DNA of 64,000 nt from Lactifluus volemus. Its lineage: Eukaryota; Basidiomycota; Agaricomycetes; Russulales; Russulaceae. The DNA lies in NCBI GenBank assembly GCA_022376515.1, contig WTXI01000009.1:806001-870000 (forward strand), read 5' to 3'. The position numbers were made by a program, and so were the translations under genes. Shown here piece after piece: positions 22,711-33,172 of this stretch. How positions within the stretch are numbered: the stretch's first letter is position 1; the number at the start of each line of letters is the position of its first letter. Below the pieces are notes generated by a model that made no database searches, had not been told where the DNA came from, and saw only the letters and a list, made by a program, of their open reading frames with translations.

Positions 22711-22960
22711 GGCACAGGGTCTTTTTCTTCCGCATCAGAGTCACCCCTGTTGCAAGTACTTACACACATATACTCGACCACCACCTAAACATAATCACAC
22801 TACCACACACTGATGGCCTCCGGCCGTCCTCCACTCATCATCCATACATGTTAGTCATAACGCTTAGATACCATTCGCGACCGCCTCTGTGCCACGTTGC
22901 ACGCGCTGCGGAATACAAATTCGGATTCAAAAAAAAAAAAAAAAAAAATTAGCTGACCCT
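22711..22960 (+). other. LINE 3' UTR, poly-A tail and target duplication
   Basis: About 220 bp of non-coding 3' sequence precede a 20-A tail at 22929-22948. The tail overlaps by one A the 13-bp target duplication at 22948-22960. Confidence 0.9.
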
Positions 22961-24514
22961 GGCCCGACCCCGGGTCGGGCCAGGGCCGGCCCGGCCCTGC
23001 CTACAAATTGCCTCAAATTTTTTTTTTATGAAGTTGAAGTCAATTGAATGTACACGCGAAGGCACACAAGTGAGTTTGAGCATAGGTGACATCTCAAAGA
23101 TGGCTCTCTCCATGTTGGTTGGGTTGACACGAAGATGGGAGAACCTGTCGACGACAAGGACGTCCAGGGCAGATACGAGAAAGAAATCATGAACCATGCT
23201 GGCATGTGCTTTATCGGTGAGCCGATTTACATCAATTACATGCCAGCTCTTACATTTCTGATAGCTACACCAGAACCTGAATTGTTCTGTGGTTACGATC
23301 CCAAGCACAAGATCTTCAACTTGGGAAGTCGAACTCATTCATAACCTAAGCCCACCGAAGTCACTGATTCGGACGCCGAAAGATTCAAGAAAGAGCATGG
23401 CAACACTGTGACCGGACGCTCTTCTCTTGGCCACAGCCACGCGACTTGTATGTTCGAGGCCTGTCTAGTATAGCCCCGACCTCGTCCTCTGCCAGTGGGC
23501 CGTGGCTGTTTGTGGTTTACGTTTTCGGAATTTCGTCACTATCTCGATTTGATCTTCAGCGCGCCGACTATCTTATGGAGAAGGAGCAGCTGGATAAATG
23601 AATTCTCCACACAGTAGAAGCACAACTCCTCCGGACCTCCGTAGGTCTAGGGCATGCTTACATGGCTGGCCAGAAGTACAACAAGGTGTACGAAGCATAC
23701 CAGCAAGCGGTGTATCGAGACGGCCGGAATCTAACGTTTTGGTGCTCGATTGGTGTGCTGTATTTCCAAATCATCTTATCACGATGCTCTGGATGCGTAT
23801 TCATGTGCTATCCAGATCAATCCATACATACTGGAGGTCTGGTTTGATCTCGGCAGCCTCTACGAGAGCTACAACAATCAAATAGTAGATGCCATCGACG
23901 ACCACAACGAAGATCTCCCTGAGGTAATTGTTGGGGATTTATTTTGGCTAGACGACGCCCTAGAAGGTCGACGCTATGAAGCGTGTGTCACTCACGTTGA
24001 TGTGTTTGACCGGAGTCGTTTTGTGGTGCTCAGGATGTCGCTTATGCTCTGTGTGATTTGGGAGCCTATAAATACATATGTGACCTCTAATTACCTAGTG
24101 TATACTGTGTAACTAAGTTGAGTGTATAGTACAGGTGTGAAGATAAAACTAGAACTATTCGGAGATTTCGGACACAAGGGCTGTGTGACTTTACATCAAA
24201 CCTGGGGCGGCGAGGCATGATGGAGATGGCGATGTGGCGACATGGCATACCGCGTGCAAGGTAGCAGGCGGAGTTGTTGGGGATGCGTGAAGGAGCCAGA
24301 AAATGTGGGCACACAGGTGGGGATGAAGGAGTACTTGGGGGGTGAGGGGGGAAGGAGAACGAGTAGTGGTGCTGTGAAGACAGCGAAGTTGACCACAGCG
24401 CGACTCGTGTGTTTGCCCATTTTTGCGTCGGCGCGTTTGCTTTCAGCGGTCCCACCTGATGTCCTCATAATCAAAATGACAGCAAACGTTGTTGGTATCA
24501 AATCTTCACAACTA
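22961..24514. other. hAT interior between left arm and transposase 3' end
   Basis: The remainder of the GGCC arm runs to about 23006. Then come ~500 bp in which I recognise nothing, apart from a reading frame at 23135-23344 without a family. The TPR-gene fragment follows, then AT-rich DNA. This stretch seems to be acquired host DNA carried inside the transposon. Confidence 0.5.
23540..23911 (+). pseudogene. fragment of a Cyc8/Ssn6-type TPR corepressor gene
   Basis: The translation contains HAYMAGQKYNKVYEAYQQAV, then FWCSIGVLYFQI, then, after a frameshift at about 23775, YHDALDAYSCAIQINPY and VWFDLGSLYESYNNQI. These are consecutive tetratricopeptide repeats strongly resembling the general corepressor Cyc8 (Ssn6). 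There is no start, only about 100 residues, and at least one frameshift and an upstream stop (tga at 23599). It is opposite in orientation to the transposase and lies inside its element, so it was probably captured. Confidence 0.75.
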
Positions 24515-27500
24515 CTACTCTATGATGTCCATGTCCATGTCACTATCATCAAAAACAAAATCTCCCATATATTTCTTGACAATACTATCCTCAGCACTGA
24601 GCCGCCCATCCATATATCCAGCACGAAGCTTCTGAATACCAGCAAACCTGAGCTTCGTCATGTTCCGGCGTCGGGGATCATCAGTACGGGCGGAAAGCGA
24701 GAAAGATCGCTCAGCAATACAGGTCGTCGCAGGGATTGCCAAGTAATCGCGTGCCATCAAACGAAGAACTGGATATTCGGTCTGGTGCTAAGAAAGCATA
24801 TATTAGTTGAATAAGTGACGTGACATAGAACAAAAACACTTACACCCCACCAAGGGATCGGGTTGGGACAATCCTCATGCCTCAAGCAGGGCTGACTGAG
24901 ATAACGATCGATCTCAACAAGCGGATCGACAGCTGCCATTGCCAAGTCTGGATCAACATCCAAACCCATCTTTCTCTGCTTCTTCTTGATCAAGGACTCC
25001 ATCCACAGATCAGTAGATGAAAGAGCTAAAAGGTAATCAATATTCAGTTTGACCTCTGTGAGTAAGTCTACATTACCAGACCGTGATGGCGGCTGTGGGT
25101 CAGATACATGTGCCAACTTTCTCTGAGACGCGTCGTATATCTGTTTATATTTGAGAAACTAAGTAAGACATTAGTAGATGGCCGCTGAAATTTGATTCGA
25201 GTCGGCCTACCTGAGATCGAAAACGTTCCATTCCCATCTCGATATACTCATTGTCCCATGCAGCACGGAGATACTCGTGCTTGAGGACAGGATCTAGAAC
25301 TAATAGCCACGTACCACGATAAGCGTTAATGAGACCAACATATGATAACGAGACTTACCATGAGCAATGAAATACACGTCCGTATCATCTGAGCGGCGAT
25401 AATACTTCTCAAGCAATTTGATGCCGGCTTGAAGGGCTCCATGGACAGGCTCATAATCCTCATCCTCAAGGAGGTCCTCCCATTTCGACATGAGATGTTC
25501 CAACGTGGGCAACACTCTGGTGCACGTGGCCAGGCTCTCATTTGAAAGTTCGTTATGTTGAGCGGCGACGATCTAATCAGAAATGATCAATTGTACTCTA
25601 ATAATACTGTGCATGGAAGCGAACCTTGAGGCATTTATATGTGAGTTGTATTAGCCTCCATTCCGCAGGCGTGAGGCGATAGTCCTGCCAAGTCTTGTTT
25701 TTGAGACGCGGAAGATCATCGTTGGCATCCGCGGTACGGCAGAAGTAGTCGATTGCCTTTTAAATAGTATGAGTAACAAGAGATAAATGATCAATCATTG
25801 GCTTACCTTCTGCACCGCAAGTACTGACTCTAAACAATTGGAGAGGCTACCCCACCGCGTACGGACCCAGAGCCGGAGCTCAATTGGCTTTATGCCACGG
25901 ATGTTGCAGGAATGGCGGAGATAATCGCGAATACCCTCGCTGGACATTCGCACTTGGTTGACGAACGCCATAATCTTCCCAAGCGTGTCACCAGGATCAT
26001 AATCAACTGTGGTGGTGGCCAGCATGGCTTCCACATCATCGGGCGAGGCATCAACGTCCATCGAAGTGCTGATATCTTCTTCATCGTCGTCAGCAACGTT
26101 TTCTATGTCGCTCCACGCATCACCGTTTTCATCGATATTCAAGTTCGCACAGGTGGCAGTCTGAAATTTTCGCTTAGTTGTCGTAAGGGAGGGAACACTC
26201 AGGGCCTTAATAAAGTGGTATGCGGCACGGTGCATGGAATGGTCGATACACCTGAGGTACATCAGCATGAAGGACAGAACCACACAGAAAGGTGAACTCA
26301 CAAGACCCGGACTTGCTTCGGGTCCAGGCGCTTCCGTTCCGGGTCGAGAGTTTTGCATACAGTACGCACAGCGATGTCATTTGCGCTGACCCCGTCACCG
26401 ACCATCCAAGCAACCTAAACACAGGAATTAGATACTGTCATACTGTGAGCAGCAGATGAAAAGCACTTGCCTTCGTGTCGAGACCGAATTTACGAATCGT
26501 TGCAACCAGATCCTCACCAATCAATTGGCCCGTGTGCCGCCCCAACGGAGAGTTGAATTCGATCAAATGTTTCTTGAGATCCCAAAGGGAATCATCACCA
26601 GGAGGGGAATCAATAAACGAAATGCTGAACGAGGTAAAAGGTCGACGTTTTCCGCTGGACCAGCCATCCCACACCACGGATACCTTTGATTGAATGCGCT
26701 ACACAACATTGGTTAATAAAATAAAGTGTAGTGTATCAATTCTTACATTAATGATATTGATTGTTGTGTTTTCGAGACAGGCTACTTTGGTGTCGATGGC
26801 GGATGCAATGGCGGTCTTCCTGGGGATATCCGTGTCGGTGATTTTGGGATTGACGTATGATACGAAGCCCCGAAACACAGGGTGTTCAACAAAGCGAAAA
26901 GGCTGGAAGATGGTTATCAGTAACGCTGAGTAGTGAGAGGGAAGACATGAAGACATACCAAGTCACAGCTCACAACAAGGGCGAGCAGATGTTCTTGAAT
27001 CCCAGCCTTTGTAATCGGGAGGCCCGGAGATGACTTTGGCAGCATGAAATTTCCGATGGACTGTTGCTTAGTATTGCTATGCACGTTATCAGCGAATGAA
27101 AACTGTTGAGTCACTGAGGACTCACGATTTGGTTGAGCCGGGAGGAACCCAGTTTCGAGGAAACTTGAGAGGGTCCGGTGTGAAGCCGCTATTGACGCAA
27201 GCAGTCCAGTAATCGTCAGGATGACAGCTAATCATGTACAAGACAATCAAACTCTGAAGGAGAATGAAGAAAAAAAAACATACCGCTGGAGATGGCGCCG
27301 TCTTGATGTAACGTTACTGACCAAAAAGGCAGAGTTTTTTGGACGGCCAAGTTCCCTGTATAGTGTAAATCACCATCGAATGGAGAGGTAGAAAAAGTAC
27401 TTACAGACAAAACTTGCAATACCAGCCTTTTGCACGGGTATTCTTGGTGGGATGCATACCAGTACCGGGCCTACCGCATAGGCGAAGGTCTTTGGTCGGA

Positions 27501-28212
27501 TCTTTAAGCTGGGTCGGGTCTTTCTATTGTTTATCCAACAGTGAGGGAAACAAACGAACCTTGTTTATGTCACATGCGTTGCTGCTCAACTCGTCCATTC
27601 CATCAGATTCCCCATCGCAGCTCACAGTTTCTTTTCTTCGTTTGTAAGAAGTACCTCCCTTGGCCTTTCGGACTATGTCAATGCTGGCATCAGAGTCATC
27701 AGAGTCCAAACCAGTCCCAGTAATCCCCTGCTTCTGCCAATCATTAGAGGACTTGAGGCTTACTTCAATATAGACGGGCTTACTCTGGACTTGGGACGTT
27801 TGGGTCGTTTTCCATCGGACTCGGCTGGCCCACTAGTATCCTGATCCTGATCCTGCCTTTTCTGAGCACAGGGCATTGGGCATTCGGATTCTGATGGTGA
27901 GTACACCCACTCCATCTCGCTTGCGTCCTTCAATGTGCCATCTTCCCAAACCGCATCGCCATCGGGTCTAGGTGCAATGTTGTAGGCAACCCCCACTTTC
28001 TGGTTTGTCTGTACATGGCAGGGAGGGTCTCCATCATGTTAGGATGGCCGAGGAAATGGTAACGATGTGAGTCTACCTTTTTTTCCCTCACGTAGCTCCT
28101 CTGACACAGGTATTGGGTAGTCGTGACCCTGGACCCGCTTTGAAGGCAGGGGCCTCCGTGAGCCTTCAACAATAAGGCTTGGGTCGGGTTGATCGTGCTC
28201 TCCACGAGCCAT
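24515..28212 (-). CDS. hAT-family transposase
   Basis: Cut-and-paste transposase of the GGCC-armed element. It is multi-exon, with about ten short introns. The likely start is ATG at 28212 (MARGEHDQP..). Near 27480-27420 a BED-like CKFC pair precedes an intron. The RNase H-type core begins near 26670 with VWDGWSSGKRRP, continues with HTGQLIGEDLV, then VRTRWGSLSNCLE (25855) and HEYLRAAWD. The C-terminal dimerisation domain (24760-24515) shows WW, then MARDYLAIPATT, then ERSFSLSAR and RRRNM. Reading frames appear open across the last two-thirds when plausible introns are removed. The N-terminal splicing was not resolved. It lies between GGCC-rich arms that match a non-autonomous element at 33173-34612. 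Confidence 0.8.
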
Positions 28213-29120
28213 GGAAGAAAAAAAAAGGGGGTGCGTTGAAGGCCGCACAGGACAAGCAGTTCGCGGGGATCAAACTTGAGCAGGCTAAGGACGAATTTGG
28301 GATAATAAGTCGGGTCCTTTCTAGTTAAACATCGCGGACTTCAAGTTCTACTAGCGAGTTTTTTTTTTCTTTCCCCGTTCAGCCACTCAGTGCTCAGCAA
28401 CAGCAACCCAATGTTGGACCTATTTCCTGAACACCCACCGATTTTGATTTGGCCCCACAGGTTCATATCGAGAGCGACATGAAAGGTGACATGTCATCGA
28501 TGGCGAGGCTGCCCTTCTCGATGTCCTCAACATGGCAGCCCAGGGTCTGTATTTCCGTATCAACCAGGCACACTTGAACGCTTATCTGTCTCTTGTTCCT
28601 TCTCCCCATGCTTCGTACTCGTCACATCGCAGATTCGATACAGACCCCCCCCCTGCACCGCTGACAACGCCATGCGAGAGGAATACATACGGACTGGTGA
28701 GGCTTCTTACTCATGTACTCTACCACATCATGGATTGATACAGACCCCCCCCCACCGCTTACAGCGCCACACGATCTTGTAAGGTAGCTTCAGAGCGCTG
28801 CTGCAACGCCTCGACACTACTGCCCACACATCTCTCGACTCTCGTCCATATTCTTTTCTTGCCGCACCCCCCACCTTTGATGCCACCACTTACCTCAACA
28901 CAACACCAACATCATACCGCCCACACAACACTCAAGCGCTTGCCACTTTTTCATTTATTTCCTGTAGTTTCCTCTCTAATTGTCCTTACCTGTATGTAAA
29001 CCTAGACTTCCCTCCTTTAATCAATGTCATCTTGAGTCATCTTATCTTGTGTGATTTTGAGTTTTTGTCTCAGCGTGTGTCGCTGTCGCTTGGGCTGTGC
29101 GCGTGTACACATCACCTGTT
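28213..29120. other. upstream part of the hAT element
   Basis: Between the transposase start and the right GGCC arm. It contains a poly-C pair (28646-28656 and 28744-28752) and frames of 60-98 codons on the plus strand with no recognised family. Promoter of the transposase is expected here. Confidence 0.4.
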
Positions 29121-29304
29121 TAGGGTAGGCAAGGGCCGGGCCGGCCCTAGGGTCGACCCTAAGGGCCGGTCGTAAAACACTCTGGCCCTGGCCCTGGAAA
29201 TAAGGGCCAGGCCACCCTGGTGCTGGCCCGGCCCCTCAAGGGCCAGCAATTTGCTGGCCCGGCCCTAGGGTCAACGAGGGCCGGCCCGGCCCCCGGACAG
29301 TCTA
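29121..29304. repeat. right GGCC-rich arm of the hAT element
   Basis: Homologous over its length to 34428-34612, including the words gggccggtcgtaaa, ctggccctggaaataagggc and ccctcaagggccagcaa. It ends in the inverted terminus ggcccccggacagtcta. Confidence 0.9.
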
Positions 29305-29521
29305 AACCGAGTACGTATCATGACATTGAGGCATATTACAATAATCACATCCTTTCAGAACGCATTCTCGCAACGCCTATTTCAGCACGGATTCGACTTT
29401 TACAAGATGTTCGTACCCGATCTCATGCACGAGTTTGAGTTGGGTGTGTGGAAGTCAATCTTCACACATCTGATGAGGATCCTCTACGCAAATGGTGGCA
29501 CGTCTATACAAATACTGAATG

Positions 29522-31625
29522 CATCAGGAAAACCCTACATGGTAAAATTTGCACAAATGAACCAAATGGTATAAAAAAACCTAAATGATGTATGAAACTG
29601 CTGTATTTTGGTCATAATTGGTTTACTTGCAACATCCTTGTTATTTGTTTGAAAAAGTTTCAGTTTTTTGTGTTTTTTGGTGCTAAGCAAATGGAAATAT
29701 TGCATGACAAACACACAGTTTTTTTTAATTTTGCCACACACTACAATTTGTACCAAAAAATTTTATTAGAATATTATAATACATTATACTAGATAGTGTA
29801 TGCAAAATGTGGTGAGCAAGAGAAACTTGGAGTGATCCAGAGGGGGGGGGGTTGATCCGGTAGGGGGGCACAGGAAGTGCAGGAAGCGCGGGAGGTGGGG
29901 GAGGCGTGGGAGGCGCGGGAGGCGCGGGAGGCACGGGAAGCGCATGAGGTGCGGAGGCAGCGGCGGAGGAGACAGGTGACGTACGAGGTGCGCAAGGTGG
30001 TGGTGCAGGTGGGGGGGGCGGCGGCACAGGAGGAAGAGGAGGCGCAGGAGGCAGAGACAGAAGGCAGATGCAAAAGAAGAGTCAGGATACTTGGGGCGGG
30101 GCAAGCAGCATGACAACATACCGGGAAGGGTGGACAGCCCCGCAGTGCCAGTGAGTCCGTAAGCACCGATGTGGAGGAGCCGAGAGCGGTGGAGGCACAG
30201 GACGCAGCAGAGGCAGAGGCAGAGGCAGAGGCAGAGGCACAGGAGGAGAGGGACAGAAGGACGCAGCACGAAAATCAACATGGTGCCAACAAGAATAAAC
30301 AACACATGCACGTGCCACGTGGCACATACAAGACTTTCCGTTTATGGAAATGTGAGACGGGGGGACTCGGGGAGAGCGTCATGAAAATTTCGCTAAGTCG
30401 CTCCATGCACCAACCACGTGCATCTGTTGTTTATTCTTGTTTGCACGATGTTGATTTAAGTATTCATCATTTTCGTGCCTCTGCCTTCCTCACCCTCTCT
30501 TCCCTCTGTCGCCGTCGTCTCAGGGTCTGGTCCTCGCTGTCGCCACCACCGCTCATGCCGCCCCACATCTCACCGTCCGCGCCTTCTCCTTGCCACCGCG
30601 ACTGCGTTTATCGCTTTGCCCTCTTGTTTTTTTTTTTTCTTTTTTTTTTTGGCCTCTGCCTCTGCCTCCGCACTGGCACTGCAGGTGGTCCACGCTGCCA
30701 GCGCCGACGCCTTCTGCGTCTCCCCCCCGGTATGTCGTCATGATGCCTGCCCTGCCCTAGTTTGTCCTGACTATTCTCCCACTTCCTCCGCTGCCTCCTT
30801 CACCGCCGCCTCCGCCGCCGCCTCCATCACCGCTGCCTCCTCTGCTTGCACAACTTCCGTCTCCGCCGCCGCCGCCTCCACAACTCCTGGGCCTTCCGCG
30901 CCCCTTCTGCCTGTCGCGACTTCCTGTCTGCGCCTACGCTTTCTGTATCTCTCCCCGGTATGTTGTCGTGTTGCCTGCCCCGCCCCAACGTGTTCTCACT
31001 TTTTTTTCGCCTCCTTTCCGCCTCCGCCTCTGCCGCCTGGGCTACCACCTCCTGTGCCACTTCCGCATCCTGCCCCACTGCCTCCGCGTCTGCATTCCCG
31101 TGCCCCTTGCCCTCCCGCGCTTCCCGCACGCCTTGCCCCTCTCGCGTGCCTTGCCCCTCTCGCGCCTCCCGCAATTCCCACGCCTCCACCACCGCTTCCC
31201 CGTCTTGGATTGATTTGGATTGTTGGTAATTGGGATCATGGGTGTAGGGCCAGGATGCATGTTAATAGATTATGTTAATAGATTACATAGTTTTTTGTAT
31301 TTTATCTGATGTTGTTGTGTACCTTGCAATATATTTTTTTTAACTTTTTAAATATGATTGACCATAATGGAAACAATGTGAATATGGTGCTGAAACATAC
31401 TGTCATTGACAAAAACTGTGGTTAATTTAGTGGAATAATACAAAATATACCATTTGGAGCTCTATTAAAGGGGCCTTCGGGCGTTGCTCATTCATTCATG
31501 GATATTTCTGTAAATTCTGTTCAGACTGTTCATCTGTTTCATCCATTAATTTATGCTCTTTGAAGCATAATGCTACATAAATGAGCTCCATATGGTTAAA
31601 TTTACCATATAGGGTTTTCCTGATG
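29522..31625. mobile_element. 2.1 kb foldback element inserted in the Plavaka gene
   Basis: Inverted ends catcaggaaaaccct at 29522-29536 and its complement at 31611-31625 continue with few mismatches for about 28 bp. Behind them, a purine-rich left arm (about 29825-30260) is matched by a pyrimidine-rich right arm (about 30480-31200). For example, gggcaagcagcatgacaaca (30100-30119) has inverted counterparts near 30735-30755 and 30965-30985. Flanks are ..gaatg and tcatg.., with no clean target duplication. Long frames here are low-complexity and not credible genes. The interrupted transposase frame resumes on the far side. Confidence 0.7.
30263..30480. mobile_element. palindromic MITE-like core inside the foldback element
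   Basis: Left arm 30263-30314 and right arm 30410-30480 are inverted copies (tcaacat.gtgc.aacaagaa, then taaacaaca.atgcacgtg). A 15-bp insertion sits in the right arm. The same words occur singly near 45488-45515 and 55105-55150, marking a repeat family. Confidence 0.6.
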
Positions 31626-33172
31626 TCATGAAAGGTGTAGTACGAGCTTCTCACAGATCTTCTCCATACTCACTATGAAAGTTAGATATCGTCAGGTACC
31701 CACATTCGGCCACGATACCATCCGCGTTTTCAACTCCAACGCATCGGCGATGAAAAAGCTTGCGGCACGGGACTTTGAGGATCTACTACAGGTACGTATT
31801 CAAGTCTCATCTAGATCGTTGCTGACAGCAAAGCTAGTGCGCTATCCCTGTCTTCGAGGGGATACTGCCATCACCCCACAGCGCTCTCATCAGCAATCTC
31901 CTATTTGTCCTCGCGACATGGCACGCATATGCCAAACTTCGCCTTCATACGGAACACACGCTCGAGATGTTTGAAGAAGCAACATCAACGCTCGGAAAAG
32001 TGGTCCGCCACTTTTGAAAAACAAGCCGTGAGGCATTCAATACGTACGAACTTCCACGCGAGGAAGCTGCCAGAGGACGACGCAAGGCTGCAATGGCTGC
32101 TGTGTCTGACAGGAGCAGACGAGCAACTGATAAGAAGAAACGTTATCTCAATCTCTCCACGTACAAGTTCCATCGTCTGGGTGACTACGTAGAGGCTATC
32201 CGACAGTTTGGGACCACGGATAACTTCACAACACAAGTGGTAAGTTATCGATCTATATATATATTTACGATAGATGACTTTGTGCCTCTTATCTAGGGGG
32301 AGCTAGAGCATCGACGCGTCAAGCGTTTCTATGCACGTACCAATAAGAATAAGAACTTTACACAGCAAGTTGCACAACATCAACGGCGAGAGCGCATTTT
32401 GAAGAATATGCAAGCACATATGGGGTCAAGTACTCATCATGCGATGGCAGCAACTGATGAGGATGATGAAATCTTTGCATATGCGTTACCTACTGATCAC
32501 TACCATATATCGGGCTCCACGCGTGATCAAACCTACTTGACCACTTGGTTGCGAGAAATGAGGACAGATCCTGCGGTACAGGCAAGTAGTTTATCTCTCA
32601 CAAAGCGCCGCTAACAAGGATCTTAGAACTTTGTGCCACGCTTAAAGGACCACCTACTCGGGCGCCTGCGTGGCCATGCATTTGAAGGAGATGAGAACGA
32701 GTTCTCAGATACGGATCGCGGTGCGATCTCATTCAAATATAATCGCATCTATCAGCACAAGACAATGCGAATCAACTATACGACATATGACCTCCGCCGC
32801 TCGCAGGACTCGATCAATATCCAGACTCACAGCGATGTTATGGTCATCGCACACGAAGATCAAGATAATTCGCACCCATATTGGTATGCGCGTGTCATTG
32901 GCATCTTCAACGCCGATATCTGCTACCGTGATCCGGAATCCGGAAATGTCGACACCCAACACATGGACTTCCTCTGGGTTAGGTGGTTTGGGCGAGATCC
33001 TACTTATCGCTCAGGGATTGACGCTCACCGCCTACCTCGAATTGGGTTTGTCCCAAATGATGATGACTTTGCCTTTGGATTCCTCTCCCCTGAGGTAGTT
33101 TTACGAGCAGCTCATCTAATCCCAGGTTTTGCACACGAGAAGACTCAAGATCTACTTCCAAATGAGTCCATT

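Larger units (their letters stand above)
15999..22948 (+). mobile_element. LINE (non-LTR retrotransposon), about 6.95 kb
   Basis: Two open reading frames, an APE-type endonuclease, reverse transcriptase, a degenerate RNase H and a 20-nt poly-A tail (22929-22948). It is flanked by an exact 13-bp target duplication, attagctgaccct, at 15986-15998 and 22948-22960. The first base after the target copy is one nucleotide before the ORF1 ATG, so there is essentially no 5' UTR. Domain order fits the Tad/I-like fungal lineages. The coding region is nearly intact, with two single-base frameshifts in ORF2. Confidence 0.95.
15873..29304. mobile_element. GGCC-armed hAT transposon carrying a transposase, with a nested LINE
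   Basis: The ends are tagactgtccgggggccgg at 15873-15891 and its complement at 29286-29304. Each is followed inward by 130-180 bp of GGCC/GGGCC-rich sequence. These arms match those of the small element at 33173-34612. The left arm is split by a LINE (15999-22948); rejoining 15998 to 22961 restores an arm colinear with 33173-33343. Inside lie a minus-strand hAT transposase gene and a fragment of a host TPR gene. The flanks do not match: tccatttc on the left, aaccgagt on the right. The element is therefore either a recombinant of two insertions or rearranged. Confidence 0.8.

Noticed and set aside
22949..23344. frames on both strands (129 and 69 codons) inside the hAT element
   Set aside because: No recognised family, and one runs into the GGCC arm; left as unassigned DNA.
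15873..29304. simple single hAT insertion
   Set aside because: The 8-bp flanks differ (tccatttc versus aaccgagt), unlike the other three hAT elements here, so a plain insertion is not supported.
29784..31278. several 120-270 codon frames rich in Pro, Ala, Ser, Leu or Glu
   Set aside because: They follow the strand-biased arms of the foldback element, occur on both strands, and show no conserved motif.
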